DNA of 64,000 nucleotides from Bradyrhizobium sp. WD16. Its GTDB lineage: Bacteria; Pseudomonadota; Alphaproteobacteria; Rhizobiales; Xanthobacteraceae. The notes beneath the pieces were generated by a model that had not been told where the DNA came from, made no database searches, and saw nothing but the letters and a program-made list of their open reading frames with translations. Every line of letters starts with the position of its first letter. Within the stretch, counting starts at the first letter, position 1. The position numbers were made by a program, and so were the translations under genes. Below are positions 38,184 to 47,564 of the stretch, piece by piece. Location of the stretch: contig NZ_CP028908.1 of assembly GCF_024181725.1 (NCBI RefSeq), positions 868,001-932,000 on the forward strand, written 5' to 3'.

Positions 38184-39349
38184 CAGGACACCTTGACAGT
38201 GTATTCGACGCAAGGGTCGAAAGCGGTGACGGTCATGTCGGCGAGGAGGCGAATGTCGGGGCGTTTCGACACCGCAATCGAGCCGAGTGCCCGGGCGGCG
38301 GCGCCCTCCGGATGGAAATTCCATTCGGTCGGCGCCAGCACAACATAGCCCACCAGGCGATCCTGCGCGATCTCGACATAATGGACCAGACGGCCGCGCG
38401 CCGCCTCGACCTGACCGATGCCGGAACCTTGGTCGAACCGGCTATCCGGCGCCGGCGCATCGCCGGTTTCGGCCGCAAGGGCCTCGAGCCGCGCCGGCAG
38501 CAGCGCCAGTTCGAGCAGCCGGGCGATCAGCCGCGCGCCGAGACCGAATCCGGCCTCGCTCATCTGCGCCCGCACCACCGGGTGATCGGCCTGCCGCGCC
38601 AGCGCCGTGCTCTCGCGCGGACGTCCCTGCCAGAGCGGACGGGCCACCAGCGCCGCGGCCTTGTCCCCCCGCAGCAGCGGCAGGACGCCTGCCAGGAAAT
38701 CGGCATCCTCGATCGACGGCAGCGCATCGAGCGGCACGGCACCGGCATCCATGGCGCCGGCGCGGAAGAGGCGCTGCAAGGCGCGGCGGGCCGGACCTTC
38801 GCCGGATCCGGCCCAGTCCGCCATCTCATCCGGCCGGCTGCGCAGCAGCCAATGGGCGATCGGCTCGCCGAGGATGGCGGTTTCGACCATGTCGCCGATC
38901 TCGGCGGCGGCGCCAGATGCCACCTCCCCATCGTCCGACGCGGCGGCGGCGAGAGCCAGCGCCTTGGGCGCCAGCGCACCGCGAATCCGGCGATCGAGCG
39001 CCATGATCCGGCGCAGGAAGCTCAAGTCAGGCTCCGAGCCGGCAAAGCGCGGCCAGTCCATGGCGATGCGCAGCAGATGCTCGCGCGCGGTTTCCGACAG
39101 CACGAGAACGTCGCGGAGCCGGCGCCGCGCCGCCGTGGCGGCAATGCCGAGCGCCTTCTCGCAGGCAGTGACGAAGGCTACGCCTTGCGCCATGCCGCAC
39201 ACGCCGAACAGCAGCGGCAACGATTGCAGCACTTCGGCGGGCGTTCGTCCGAGAAAATTGCGCGCGACCATGAGCGGGCGGCTGGAGCCGATGCGGGCCA
39301 GGGCGCGCGATCCGTCGAGCTCGATCTCCAGCCGGCCGGCGAGGGTCAT
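38183..39349 (-). CDS. hupK: Hydrogenase accessory protein HupK
   Basis: The 388-residue accessory protein is a degenerate relative of the large subunit. The N-terminal nickel motif survives only as FGVCGMAQG near residue 45 and the C-terminal one as TAFDPCVEYTVKVS, so it cannot hold a full NiFe site. APTEWNFHPEG near the C-terminus parallels APTTWNFSPRD of the true large subunits. HupK is thought to serve as a scaffold during active-site assembly. The start was set at the ATG at 39349; the frame upstream belongs to hupJ. Confidence 0.9.
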   Translation of the reverse strand: MTLAGRLEIELDGSRALARIGSSRPLMVARNFLGRTPAEVLQSLPLLFGVCGMAQGVAFVTACEKALGIAATAARRRLRDVLVLSETAREHLLRIAMDWPRFAGSEPDLSFLRRIMALDRRIRGALAPKALALAAAASDDGEVASGAAAEIGDMVETAILGEPIAHWLLRSRPDEMADWAGSGEGPARRALQRLFRAGAMDAGAVPLDALPSIEDADFLAGVLPLLRGDKAAALVARPLWQGRPRESTALARQADHPVVRAQMSEAGFGLGARLIARLLELALLPARLEALAAETGDAPAPDSRFDQGSGIGQVEAARGRLVHYVEIAQDRLVGYVVLAPTEWNFHPEGAAARALGSIAVSKRPDIRLLADMTVTAFDPCVEYTVKVS

Positions 39350-39921
39350 GACTGGCCGCCCCGGACCGACGCCGGACCGAACAGCAGTCCGCGGCGGCTC
39401 GGCGTCCCGGCCGTCGCTGCCGGCGCGACGACCGCGGCCTGCTCGGCCGCGACAGCCCCGCTCGCGCGCGCCTCGGCGTTGTCGCCGTGCTCCGCATCGA
39501 ACAGCGCATCGAGCGCCGCCGCCGCGGTCAGTTCGGCGGCGGCCTGATCCTCGAATTCGAGCACCGGCGAGAACAGCGAGCACATGCGATAGCGGCCGAT
39601 GTCCGCCAGCTCACCCATGATGAATTCGAAACGGCCGGCGGGAAACTGATGCAGGCTCTTGCCGCCGATGTCGATGCCGCGCCAGGCCTCGGCCGCTTCG
39701 GCACTCGCCGGCAGCAGCATCAGATTGATGAACCAGGGGGTGACCAGCGCCGCCAGCCAGCCGTCGTCACAGCCGCGCATGCCGATGCAGGCGACGCGGA
39801 GCCTGCCATTGAGGATCGGCACGTCCTGCATGCGGTCGCGGTACAGCGCCTCGAATGCCGCCTGCAGCTTCGCCGCGGCCGCCGCTTGCGCCGTCGCCGC
39901 TGCCGGTGAGACGTCAGTCAT
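39346..39921 (-). CDS. hupJ: [NiFe]-hydrogenase assembly chaperone HupJ/HybE
   Basis: The 191-residue protein matches the HybE/HupJ family: ALYRDRMQDVPILNGRLRV near residue 25, VTPWFINLMLLPAS near 60, and LHQFPAGRFEFIMGELADIGRYRMCSLFSPV near 90. HybE-type chaperones guard the small-subunit Tat signal until maturation is complete. The C-terminal 50 residues are Ala-rich and variable. The start at 39921 overlaps hupI by eight bases. Two in-frame ATGs lie a little upstream. Confidence 0.9.
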   Translation of the reverse strand: MTDVSPAAATAQAAAAAKLQAAFEALYRDRMQDVPILNGRLRVACIGMRGCDDGWLAALVTPWFINLMLLPASAEAAEAWRGIDIGGKSLHQFPAGRFEFIMGELADIGRYRMCSLFSPVLEFEDQAAAELTAAAALDALFDAEHGDNAEARASGAVAAEQAAVVAPAATAGTPSRRGLLFGPASVRGGQS

Positions 39922-40183
39922 GGGGGTGATGACGGGTTTGATCATCGGCGTGATCATGGCCATCGCCGTCGAGCAGGAGAAAGCCCGCCTTGGCGCCGTC
40001 GCAATTGGGGCAGGTCCAGTGATCCGGCAGGCTGGCGAAAGGCGTGCCCGGTGCGATCTGCCAGTAGTCGTCGCCTTCGGCGGGGTCGTAGACATACCAG
40101 CAGATCCGGCATTCGAGCCGGCTCTGCTCGGTCAGCTTGGCGTTGTCGCCACCAAACGATCCCGCGAAGAAATGATCGGTCAC
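39914..40183 (-). CDS. hupI: Rubredoxin HupI
   Basis: The 89-residue rubredoxin has iron ligands CRIC (25/28) and CPNC (58/61) around the typical WYVYDPAEGDDYWQIAPGT core. It may protect or repair the small subunit during maturation in air. It starts with GTG in a GTGA overlap with the hupH stop. The C-terminus has a short His/Asp-rich tail (GDGHDHADDQTRHHPHD), unusual for rubredoxin and partly dictated by its overlap with hupJ. Confidence 0.94.
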   Translation of the reverse strand: MTDHFFAGSFGGDNAKLTEQSRLECRICWYVYDPAEGDDYWQIAPGTPFASLPDHWTCPNCDGAKAGFLLLDGDGHDHADDQTRHHPHD

Positions 40184-41022
40184 TGATAGACCCTCAGGAT
40201 TTCGCCGAGCCGCTGGGCGCTGTCCTCGAGGTCCTCCGGCGCGGCGCAGGCGACGCTCGGCACCTCGGTGATCTCGATGGTGTTGAGGATGATGGCGTCG
40301 CGCGAGTTGAAGTAGCGCACCCACCAGCCGTGGCGCGTCGCGGTGGACGAGATCCGGCAATTGCCATAACCGCGCGACAGGATGGTCACGACGCCCGGCC
40401 CGAGACGGGCATCGAGGAAATCGACGTCTTCGTCGGACAGCGGCAGCAGGCTCAGATTGATGACGTGGGCGGCATCGCCCGAGGCCCGCGTCGCCAGGCG
40501 GTCGGCCATTTCGGTGACCAGCGCCGGCGCATTGTAGACCATCGAAGGCAGTTCGCCTTCGTGCGGCGTCAGCGCCGCCGACGTGCCGGTCATGGCCATC
40601 GCCAGCACGCTGGCGGGAAAGTCGCCGGTCTCGATGATGTCGCTGCCGAGGCGGCCGGCGGTATCGACCTCGTGCACGCGCCACACCCCGGCCAGCACCG
40701 ATTCCTGCGCCTGGATGGTGGCGCCGGCGACAATGCTGACCTCGCCTTCGCCGAGAATCTGGTCGACAAAGGCGCGGTTGGCGGCATCGAGCCCCGTCAG
40801 GTCGAAGCGCGCGGCGCGGCCCTCGTCGAGGGCGTCACGCACTTTCGCGAGCACGGCGAGGGCCGCAGTGACGTCCTCCACCTCCTCCGGCTCCGGCACC
40901 GCCGGCATGGAGTAGGTCCGCATGGACTTCGGCATTTCCATGTAGGCGAGCTCGGCGCCATCCTCATCCAGGGGCTGGCTGCCGGCGCCGACGACAGGAC
41001 CAAGGCTCGACGTCATTGCCAT
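40180..41022 (-). CDS. hupH: Hydrogenase maturation protein HupH/HyaF
   Basis: The 280-residue protein fits the HupH/HyaF family: YGNCRISSTATRHGWWVRYFNS near residue 215, NTIEITEVPSVACAAPEDL near 245, and EVSIVAGATIQAQESVLAGVW near 95. The family is implicated in small-subunit maturation and protection from oxygen. It overlaps hupG by ten bases and hupI by four. Confidence 0.93.
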   Translation of the reverse strand: MAMTSSLGPVVGAGSQPLDEDGAELAYMEMPKSMRTYSMPAVPEPEEVEDVTAALAVLAKVRDALDEGRAARFDLTGLDAANRAFVDQILGEGEVSIVAGATIQAQESVLAGVWRVHEVDTAGRLGSDIIETGDFPASVLAMAMTGTSAALTPHEGELPSMVYNAPALVTEMADRLATRASGDAAHVINLSLLPLSDEDVDFLDARLGPGVVTILSRGYGNCRISSTATRHGWWVRYFNSRDAIILNTIEITEVPSVACAAPEDLEDSAQRLGEILRVYQ

Positions 41023-41489
41023 TCTCCCGTGTCGATGCCGAGGTCGCGATTGAGCCGGCCAGTCGGCGCCGGGGCCGGAATGGCGCAGCCGTCCGGCAGG
41101 CGGAACGGCGGTGGATCGCTGACCTCGCGCTGCAGAAGGGCGGAAATCTCGGTCAGGTAGTCGCCCCAGTCGAGCAGGCGGGTGATGGCGCCGAGATAGC
41201 CGGCCCGGCGCATCAGCACGAAGGCCGGAAAGGCGTTGAAGAGGAAGCGACGCTGCAGCGACCGTTCGGCGGCCTTCGCCACCAGGGCGGGCGTGAAGCG
41301 GCCGCGGAAAGTCTTGGCGAGCTCAACCAGGATCACCGCGGCATCGGCGCTTTCCACCAGGCGGTCGGCGTCGCCGGCGAAGAACAGCAGCGAATGCTCG
41401 TTCGCTTCCAGGAAGGCATCGAGTGTGGCGTCGTCGACCACGGCAAAGCCGTGGCGTTCGACGAGAGCATCGATCAGGGACGTCGACAT
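41013..41489 (-). CDS. hupG: Hydrogenase maturation protein HupG/HyaE
   Basis: The 158-residue protein has a thioredoxin-like fold without a CxxC pair, as in HyaE/HupG. LLFFAGDADRLVESADAAVILVEL near residue 33 and FNAFPAFVLMRRAGYLGAI near 85 are family regions. HyaE/HupG act with HybE/HupJ on the Tat-exported small subunit. It lies 13 bases after hupF. Confidence 0.9.
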   Translation of the reverse strand: MSTSLIDALVERHGFAVVDDATLDAFLEANEHSLLFFAGDADRLVESADAAVILVELAKTFRGRFTPALVAKAAERSLQRRFLFNAFPAFVLMRRAGYLGAITRLLDWGDYLTEISALLQREVSDPPPFRLPDGCAIPAPAPTGRLNRDLGIDTGEWQ

Positions 41490-41502
41490 CGGACGATGAT
41501 CC

Positions 41503-41829
41503 TCATGAGGCGGTCGGGAGGCTGGTTTTCAGATGAGCCGGCAGTTCCGGCTCGCGGTCGGCGAGATCGGGAAAGAGGTGGTCGAAATCCGCAGGAGAGG
41601 CGCCCGCGCCGTCGACGGCGAGTTGCAGCGCCGAGAGCGCGCGAGCGACGAGCTCGGCCTGCTCGGGCGAGATCACCTCGCGTGCGGCATCGATGAAGAC
41701 CAGCACGAAGGTGCCTGGCGGCTGGTCGCCGACGATCCGCATATCGATCTCGCGGCGCGCGCCCATGCCCTCACACACGGCGTAGCCGGAACTTGCGGCG
41801 ACGACCCGCATGGGTACACCAATGCACAT
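41503..41829 (-). CDS. hupF: HypC-family chaperone HupF
   Basis: The 108-residue protein is a HypC paralogue: MCIGVPMRVV at the start with the functional Cys2, and PGTFVLVFIDAAREVISPEQAELV mid-protein. Compared with hypC it has an extra C-terminal 25 residues, typical of HupF. It is thought to stabilise the large subunit when oxygen is present. Its start overlaps the hupD stop by one base. Confidence 0.93.
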   Translation of the reverse strand: MCIGVPMRVVAASSGYAVCEGMGARREIDMRIVGDQPPGTFVLVFIDAAREVISPEQAELVARALSALQLAVDGAGASPADFDHLFPDLADREPELPAHLKTSLPTAS

Positions 41830-42488
41830 CAGGCGTCCTCCGGCCGCGCGTCGGCATCCGCCGCATCAGGCGCGGTCCAGGCCAGCACGCGGGCATCGCC
41901 GCTGCGGCAGGCTTCTTCATCCGACGGGCGCTCGTCCTCGTAGCGCGACATCACCATGTGGCGGCAGGCCAGCGTCTCGGCGTCGTCGCGCGGGACCTCG
42001 CGCAGACGCGCCGTGACGCCGAAGCGGGCGAGATAGTCGAGGGCATGGCTGATGGCGGGAGCGATGCGGTCCTTGGTCGCCTCGCGCAACGAGCCGCCGA
42101 AATCCTCGAGCTCGACCGGCTGGACCCCGACCAGCAGCAGATGGCCGGGGCCGCCGCCGAGCAGCTCGGCGGTGGCGAGCACTTCCTGGAAGCCGGTCTG
42201 GTGCAGGCTGATCTTCTTGGCGCCGAGAAACTTCGGCACTTCGTCATCCTCGACGAGCTTGATGGTGCCGGGCGGCAGGCCATAGTCGACCGCGTCGAAC
42301 ACCACGAGGATGTCGGCGTTGCGCACGTGGTCGACGAGATAGAGGCCCTGGGTGCCTCCATCCATCAGGCGGACATTGTCGGGCAGGTCATAGTCGCGGT
42401 GCAGCGCCTCGACGGCGCGGACACCGAAGCCCTCGTCGGCCCACAGCAGATTGCCGATCCCGAGGACCAGTACCCTTGGCGATCCCAT
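41829..42488 (-). CDS. hupD: Hydrogenase maturation protease HupD
   Basis: The nickel-dependent endopeptidase removes the C-terminal peptide of HupL after nickel insertion. Metal-ligand regions are all visible: GNLLWADEGFG near residue 12, FDAVDYG near 65, and SLHQTGFQEVL near 95. At 219 residues it has a C-terminal extension of about 20 residues compared with typical HupD. It is first in its transcription unit, 53 bases downstream of a sigma-54 promoter, and is separated from hupC by a terminator. Confidence 0.94.
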   Translation of the reverse strand: MGSPRVLVLGIGNLLWADEGFGVRAVEALHRDYDLPDNVRLMDGGTQGLYLVDHVRNADILVVFDAVDYGLPPGTIKLVEDDEVPKFLGAKKISLHQTGFQEVLATAELLGGGPGHLLLVGVQPVELEDFGGSLREATKDRIAPAISHALDYLARFGVTARLREVPRDDAETLACRHMVMSRYEDERPSDEEACRSGDARVLAWTAPDAADADARPEDA

Positions 42489-42540
42489 CGCACACCCTTC
42501 TCTTTCACGGGACGCGTGAGTGTTGCGTGACAAAAGCATT

Positions 42541-42556
42541 AGCAAGGGGCGGGCCA
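42541..42556 (-). promoter_or_regulatory. Sigma-54 (-24/-12) promoter before hupD
   Basis: On the minus strand the sequence reads TGGCCCGCCCCTTGCT, with TGG and TTGC at exact -24/-12 spacing (consensus TGGCACG-N4-TTGCW). It lies 53 bases before the hupD ATG. HoxA, encoded downstream in the same unit, is the likely activator. Confidence 0.75.
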
Positions 42557-42760
42557 GATCCCGGTATGCATTCAAGTGCAAGGGGTTAGGAGGATCGACC
42601 GGGGGGCTCGACGCGACCTGATGGACGCTATGCTTCCAATCCGAGCGACGCCGTGGAAAGCCTACTTCCATGGCGATGCACTTGATCCGGTGGGGGTGGC
42701 GTCCGTCCTCCCGACGGCAAGCCACTGTGGTCAGGCACTGGCCATGCGAATGCGCCGCCC

Positions 42761-42797
42761 CAAAAACAAAGACGGGATGCGCGGCAGCGCACCCCGT
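42761..42797 (-). terminator. Intrinsic terminator after hupC
   Basis: On the minus strand a 10-bp stem (CGGGGTGCGC pairing with GCGCATCCCG, one G-U pair) has a 4-nt loop and is followed by TCTTTGTTTTTGG. It closes the hupSLEC transcript and makes the hupD promoter necessary. Confidence 0.75.
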
Positions 42798-42836
42798 CAG
42801 GTCGACGATCGGACGGCAGCAGGCGAAAGCTCGCCT

Positions 42837-43553
42837 TCAATCGTCGGCGGGCCGGTCGTCCCTGAATTGCCGCCAGCCCGAGATCATGGTGCTGACGATG
42901 CTCTGGCGGGACATCACGTCCTCGCGGACGGCGGCATAGACGTGAACCAGCACGAAGCACACGATCGCCCACATGCCGATGTGATGCCAGGTGTGGACGT
43001 TCTGGCTGTTGCCGAACAGCGGAATGACCCAGCTCGAGAACAGCCGATACTGCCACGACCCCATGCCTTCGCCTTCGCCATAGAGCGCGAAGCCGGACAC
43101 CATCATGAAGATGATGCCCCAGAGGAAGGCGACATGCATGGTCAGGGTCGCGAGCGGGTTATGGCCTTCGTACTTCTTCGGCTCGCGGGCAATGAAGAAA
43201 TACCATCTGATCTCGTGCAGCACATCGCGCCACCAGGCGCGGCTGGTCACCGGCGGAATGAACATCTGCCGGGCATGGGAATTGCCGGCGAAGGCCCAAT
43301 AGATCCGCAGGGCGAAGCCGACGATGAGGATGTAACCGGCGGCGAAATGGGTGAAGCGGATATAGCCCATCAGGAAGTGGCTGCTCGCCTCCCCCGACAG
43401 GGTGGGCGGCGGCGAGCCGATGAAATAGCCGCTCACCGCCAGCACCACGATGGCGAGGGCATTGACCCAATGCCACAGCCGCAGCGGCGCCTCGTAGACG
43501 TAAATCGCCTGCTGCAAGGCGGGCTTGGCCACGCTCTGTAAAGGACTCTGCAT
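42837..43553 (-). CDS. hupC: Ni/Fe-hydrogenase b-type cytochrome HupC
   Basis: The 238-residue diheme cytochrome b of four membrane segments anchors the uptake hydrogenase and passes electrons to quinone. Heme-ligand regions include APLRLWHWVNALAIVVLAVSG near residue 22, FTHFAAGYILIVGFALRIYW near 67, and VHTWHHIGMWAIVCFVLVHVYAAVRED near 185. It follows hupE by 15 bases and ends just before an intrinsic terminator. Confidence 0.95.
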   Translation of the reverse strand: MQSPLQSVAKPALQQAIYVYEAPLRLWHWVNALAIVVLAVSGYFIGSPPPTLSGEASSHFLMGYIRFTHFAAGYILIVGFALRIYWAFAGNSHARQMFIPPVTSRAWWRDVLHEIRWYFFIAREPKKYEGHNPLATLTMHVAFLWGIIFMMVSGFALYGEGEGMGSWQYRLFSSWVIPLFGNSQNVHTWHHIGMWAIVCFVLVHVYAAVREDVMSRQSIVSTMISGWRQFRDDRPADD

Positions 43554-43568
43554 CGCTGCGGCCCTCCC

Positions 43569-44147
43569 CTACTGCGCCGCGATCAGATAGGCGCCCGCGG
43601 CGGCGATGGCGCCGCCGAGCAACCGCGACAGGCCGCTCTGCGCCATGATGATCCGGCCGAAGACCATGCCGGCGACATGCAGGCCGGCGGTGGTCAGGGC
43701 GAAGCCGGCCATGTAGGCGGCGATGGCGCCGCTCGCCTCGGTGCCGTGGGCATGGCCGTGAAACACCGCAAACAGCGCCACCAGCGCCATGCCTGCCGCG
43801 GTCGGCAGCTCGAGGCGGGTAAGGATCAGCAGTCCCAGCACCAGCACCGAGGCCGCGATGGCCACGTCCACCATCGGCAGCGCGATGCCGGCATGGCCGA
43901 GCGCGGCTCCCGCCAGCATGGCGAGCACGAAGGTCAGCGGCGCGAGGAATGCCCGCGGGCCGCCGACCAGCGCCGACCAGATGCCGATCGCCAGCATGGC
44001 GAGGGCATGATCGGCGCCGCCGAGCGGATGCATCAGCCCGGCGACGAAGCCGTGGCTGTGGGGGCCGTCACCGGTATGGGCGAGGGCCGGGCTCGCCGCC
44101 ACCAGCACCATGGCGACGGCGAGCGGAGCGTAAGACAGCTTCTTCAT
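43569..44147 (-). CDS. hupE: HupE/UreJ-family nickel permease
   Basis: The 192-residue protein has a signal peptide (ending SPALAHTG) and about six membrane segments. HPLGGADHALAMLAIGIW near residue 40 is the HX5DH nickel motif, and FAVFHGHAHGTEASG near 125 is the second conserved block. HupE-type permeases take up Ni2+ for hydrogenase. Its place between hupL and hupC is less usual than after hupD. It would be the inner-membrane counterpart of the putative outer-membrane receptor at 24270. Confidence 0.92.
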   Translation of the reverse strand: MKKLSYAPLAVAMVLVAASPALAHTGDGPHSHGFVAGLMHPLGGADHALAMLAIGIWSALVGGPRAFLAPLTFVLAMLAGAALGHAGIALPMVDVAIAASVLVLGLLILTRLELPTAAGMALVALFAVFHGHAHGTEASGAIAAYMAGFALTTAGLHVAGMVFGRIIMAQSGLSRLLGGAIAAAGAYLIAAQ

Positions 44148-44161
44148 GATTTCATCCTCCC

Positions 44162-45955
44162 TCAGCGCACCGTGACCTTCGCCAATTCCTGGCCGTCCTC
44201 GCTCATGACATGGGTCGAGCAGGCAAGGCAGGGGTCGAAGCTGTGGATCGTTCGCAGGATCTCCACCGGCTCGTCGGCACGCTCGACCTTGGTGTTCATC
44301 AGCGAGGCCTCGAAGGCGCCGATATTGCCCTCGTTGTCACGCGGCGAACCGTTCCAGGTAGTCGGCACCACGCACTGGTAGTTGTCGATCTTGCCGTCCT
44401 TGATCTTGAGCCAGTGCGCCAGGGCGCCGCGCGGCGCCTCGGTGAAGCCGACCCCCTTGACCTCGCTCGGCCAGGTCTTCGGATCCCAGCGCTCGACATT
44501 GGCGGTGGAGCTGTCGCCGGCCTTGATGTTGGCGATCAGCTTGTCCATGAAGTAGCGCATCTTGTAGGCGGCCCACTGGCCCTCGAGCGCGCGCGCCGCG
44601 GTGCGGCCGAGCGTCGAGAACAGCGCCGTGACCGGCACGTCGAGCGTCTTGAGGACGAGGTTGATCTGCTCGGTGATTTCCTTGTTGCCCGAGGCATAGC
44701 CGACGACGTAACGGGCGAGCGGGCCGACCTCCATGGCATGGCCCTTCCAGCGCGGCGCCTTGATCCAGGAATACTTGCCGCTCTCGTCGAGCTGCTGGAT
44801 GTTGGTCTTGGTGCCCTTGGTGGCCGCGCCGAGCTGGAACTTGGGCTGGGTGATGCCGTCCCAGGGGTGCAGCCCCTTCTTCTCGTCGGGGTAGGTGTAC
44901 CAGGAATGCGGCACGAACTCCTGGATCTGGTTGGGATCGCGCAGATCGACCGGGTGCACCTCCTTGAGGTTGCCGTTGATGATGGCGCCCGACGGCATCA
45001 TCAGGTTGGCCGGCGTATAATCGTTGGCGTGATCGGGAATGTCGCCATAGGCGAGCACGTTCTTGCCCGAGATGCCGCCGCCATAGAGCCAGCCCTTGTA
45101 CAGCGCGCCGACCGACAGGATATCGGTGATGTAGACGTTGTCGATGAATTCGATGGTCTGGTCGATGATCGACTTGACGAGATTGAGGCGCTCCATGTTG
45201 ATGGCGCCGACCGCGCCCTCGCCGTCGAGATTGATGGCGCAAGGCACGCCGCCGACCAGCCAGTTCGGATGCGGATCCTTGCCGCCGAACACGGTGCGGA
45301 TCTTGACGAGGTGCCCCTGGAAGTCGAGCGCTTCCAGGTAGTGGGTCACGGCCATCAGGTTGGCTTCGGGCGGCAGGATATAGGCCGGATTGTCCCAATA
45401 GCCGTTGCGGAACGGACCGAGCTGGCCGCTCTCGACGAACTTCTTCAGGCGGTTCTGGACGTCGCGGAAATAGCCCGGCGACGACTTCGGATGACGCGGC
45501 GAACTCGCCTTCTGCAATTCGCTGGTCGCCTTCGGATCGGCCTTGAGCGCATGGACCGGATTGACCCAGTCGAGCGCGTGCAGGTGATAGAAGTGCACGA
45601 GGTGATCGTGGACCTGCAGACAGAGCTGCATGATGTTCCGGATCGAGTTGGCATTCTCCGGAATCTTGATGTTGAGGGAGTCCTCCACCGCGCGGACCGA
45701 GGTCAGCGCGTGGGTGCCGGTGCACACCCCGCAGATGCGCTGGGTGAAGGCCCAGGCATCGCGCGGGTCGCGGCCCTTGAGGATCACCTCGAGGCCGCGC
45801 CACATGGTGCCGGTGGACACCGCATTGGTGATGATGTTGTCGGCGCTGACATTGACCTCGCAGCGCATGTGACCCTCGATCCGGGTGACCGGATCGACAA
45901 CCACGCGCTTGCCGGTGGTGTCGAGCGTAAAGCCGTTGGGCGTCTGGATGGTCAT
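44162..45955 (-). CDS. hupL: Uptake [NiFe]-hydrogenase large subunit HupL
   Basis: The 597-residue catalytic subunit has NiFe ligands Cys75/Cys78 (RICGVC) and Cys576/Cys579 (DPCLAC). The C-terminus continues past His582 with a 15-residue peptide ([15 protein letters not shown]) that HupD removes. With HupS it oxidises H2 on the periplasmic side and feeds electrons through HupC. Its start directly abuts the hupS stop. All expected motifs are present, including [13 protein letters not shown] at residue 18. Confidence 0.97.
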   Translation of the reverse strand: MTIQTPNGFTLDTTGKRVVVDPVTRIEGHMRCEVNVSADNIITNAVSTGTMWRGLEVILKGRDPRDAWAFTQRICGVCTGTHALTSVRAVEDSLNIKIPENANSIRNIMQLCLQVHDHLVHFYHLHALDWVNPVHALKADPKATSELQKASSPRHPKSSPGYFRDVQNRLKKFVESGQLGPFRNGYWDNPAYILPPEANLMAVTHYLEALDFQGHLVKIRTVFGGKDPHPNWLVGGVPCAINLDGEGAVGAINMERLNLVKSIIDQTIEFIDNVYITDILSVGALYKGWLYGGGISGKNVLAYGDIPDHANDYTPANLMMPSGAIINGNLKEVHPVDLRDPNQIQEFVPHSWYTYPDEKKGLHPWDGITQPKFQLGAATKGTKTNIQQLDESGKYSWIKAPRWKGHAMEVGPLARYVVGYASGNKEITEQINLVLKTLDVPVTALFSTLGRTAARALEGQWAAYKMRYFMDKLIANIKAGDSSTANVERWDPKTWPSEVKGVGFTEAPRGALAHWLKIKDGKIDNYQCVVPTTWNGSPRDNEGNIGAFEASLMNTKVERADEPVEILRTIHSFDPCLACSTHVMSEDGQELAKVTVR

Positions 45956-47038
45956 TTACGAATTCCCCCCGTTGGTCGGAGCCTTGTCGCGGGCGCGCTT
46001 GATGGCGCTGACGGCGGCATGAGCGGCGACGGCGGCGCCGACGGTCCCCACCGCGACGGCGCCGATCCTGTCGGCATTGGCCTCAATGCCGAACTGGTTG
46101 ATGTCGGTCAGGCGATTGTAGAACGAGCCGTTGTCCCAGAAGCCGTCCTCGGAACAACCGATGCAGCCATGGCCGGCCTGGATCGGGAAGGACACGCCGG
46201 AATTCCAGCGCACCGTCGAGCAGGCGTTGTAGGTGGTCGGCCCCTTGCAGCCCATCTTGTAGAGACAGTGGCCCTTGCGCGCCCCGTCGTCGTCCCAGGA
46301 CTCGACGAACTGGCCGGCATCGAAATGCGGCCGGCGATAGCACTTGTCGTGGATGCGCTGGGAATAGAACATCTTCGGCCGCCCCTGACGATCGAGCTCG
46401 GGAATGCGGTCGAAGGTCAGCATGTAGGTGATGACGGCTGTCATCACCTCGGGAATCGGCGGACAGCCCGGCACCTTGATGATCGGCTTGTCCTTGATCA
46501 CCTTGTGGATCGGCACCGCCTGGGTCGGGTTCGGCCGCGCCGCCTGGACGCAGCCCCAGGACGCGCAGGAGCCCCAGGAGATGATCGCCTTGCAGTCCTT
46601 GGCGGCACGCTGCAGCTGGTCGAGATAGGGCTTGCCGCCGATGATGCAGTACATCCCATCCTCGTTGAGCGGCGGATTGCCCTCGCAGGCCAGGATGTAG
46701 TTGCCCTTGTACTTGGCGATGATCTCATCGACGATCGCTTCAGCCGCATTGCCCGCCGCCGCCATGATGGTGTCGTCGTAATCGAGCGAGATCATCGACA
46801 GGATGACGTCAGAGGCGAGCGGATGCGCCGAGCGGATGAAGGCCTCCGAACAGCAGGTACATTCGAGGCCGTGCAGCCACAGCACCGGCGTGCGCGGCTT
46901 GGTCTCCAGCGCCTGCGCCATGGTCGGCGCGAATTCCGGCGCGAGGCCGAGCGAGGCCGCGGTCAACGAACAGAATTTCAGGAAACTTCGGCGCGAAATG
47001 CCCTGGCGCCTGAGCACGTCATAGAATGTCTCGGTCAT
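45956..47038 (-). CDS. hupS: Uptake [NiFe]-hydrogenase small subunit HupS
   Basis: The 360-residue iron-sulfur subunit has an N-terminal Tat signal ([18 protein letters not shown]) that carries the folded HupSL pair to the periplasm. Cluster ligands are visible: [11 protein letters not shown] near residue 58, [24 protein letters not shown], then the distal and medial sites around [26 protein letters not shown] and [13 protein letters not shown]. The C-terminal hydrophobic stretch ([17 protein letters not shown]) is the membrane anchor. The ATG follows a GGGGGAGGA ribosome site and lies 66 bases downstream of a sigma-54 promoter. Confidence 0.97.
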   Translation of the reverse strand: MTETFYDVLRRQGISRRSFLKFCSLTAASLGLAPEFAPTMAQALETKPRTPVLWLHGLECTCCSEAFIRSAHPLASDVILSMISLDYDDTIMAAAGNAAEAIVDEIIAKYKGNYILACEGNPPLNEDGMYCIIGGKPYLDQLQRAAKDCKAIISWGSCASWGCVQAARPNPTQAVPIHKVIKDKPIIKVPGCPPIPEVMTAVITYMLTFDRIPELDRQGRPKMFYSQRIHDKCYRRPHFDAGQFVESWDDDGARKGHCLYKMGCKGPTTYNACSTVRWNSGVSFPIQAGHGCIGCSEDGFWDNGSFYNRLTDINQFGIEANADRIGAVAVGTVGAAVAAHAAVSAIKRARDKAPTNGGNS

Positions 47039-47103
47039 CGCCGGCGGTCCTCCCCCATAACGAACGCCGCATGGTTGCGGCAGTGGTTCGAAGGAGAAAT
47101 GAT

Positions 47104-47119
47104 AGCAAGTTCCGCGCCA
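47104..47119 (-). promoter_or_regulatory. Sigma-54 (-24/-12) promoter before hupS
   Basis: On the minus strand the sequence reads TGGCGCGGAACTTGCT, with TGGC and TTGC at exact -24/-12 spacing. It lies 66 bases before the hupS ATG. The next 60 bases upstream are AT-richer (around TAAGTTGTTGACATCAA) and could hold HoxA or IHF sites; no clear consensus was confirmed. Confidence 0.8.
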
Positions 47120-47564
47120 CTTCGATTGGGCGTTTGATGTCAACAACTTAGACTTATTTTGCGGCGCAGCGACGCGGATAGCCCCTGAACGATCCTGCCA
47201 CCCAGTGGAAAGCTGCTTACCGGGAACGCGCGGCGGAGTTTCGGTTCAGCGGCCAATGCATCGCCCGCGACCGTCACCTCGCACGCGGGCGGCGGCCGCC
47301 TCGCTCGCGGTGGTCCGCAACGATGGAATTGAAAGAACGACGGCGCACCGCCTGCCCGATTGCAGCCGCGCGGAATCCTGAGCGGCACCCCACCATCTAC
47401 GCCTGCCGTCGATGAATTGAGACGGCGGATCGTCCTGCCGACATCTTCGAACGGCCCGTTCATCGTCCGAAACATTTCTCAATAAGGCGAATTGCAATCG
47501 CCATCATTTGGCCGGGGCCACACCGATATCTCGAACCACTCTCGAACAGTGGGCCTCCAGCTTG
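47120..47564. other. Divergent intergenic region between hupS and bamA
   Basis: Upstream sequence of hupS occupies the left part. The remainder is GC-rich without a recognisable gene. Promoter elements for the plus-strand bamA paralogue must lie toward the right end but are not obvious. Confidence 0.4.

Noticed and set aside
38183-39349. Degenerate hydrogenase large subunit pseudogene
   Set aside because: Loss of the nickel motifs is normal for HupK. The frame is intact and in its usual place before hypA.
36597-41829. Redundant duplicate of hypC (hypC and hupF)
   Set aside because: Both paralogues are standard in complete hup/hyp clusters and have different roles.
44210-47137. Very long plus-strand open frame opposite hupL and hupS
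   Set aside because: Antisense shadow of two unmistakable hydrogenase genes in GC-rich DNA. The peptide is rich in Arg, Ala, Gly and Asp with no domain pattern.
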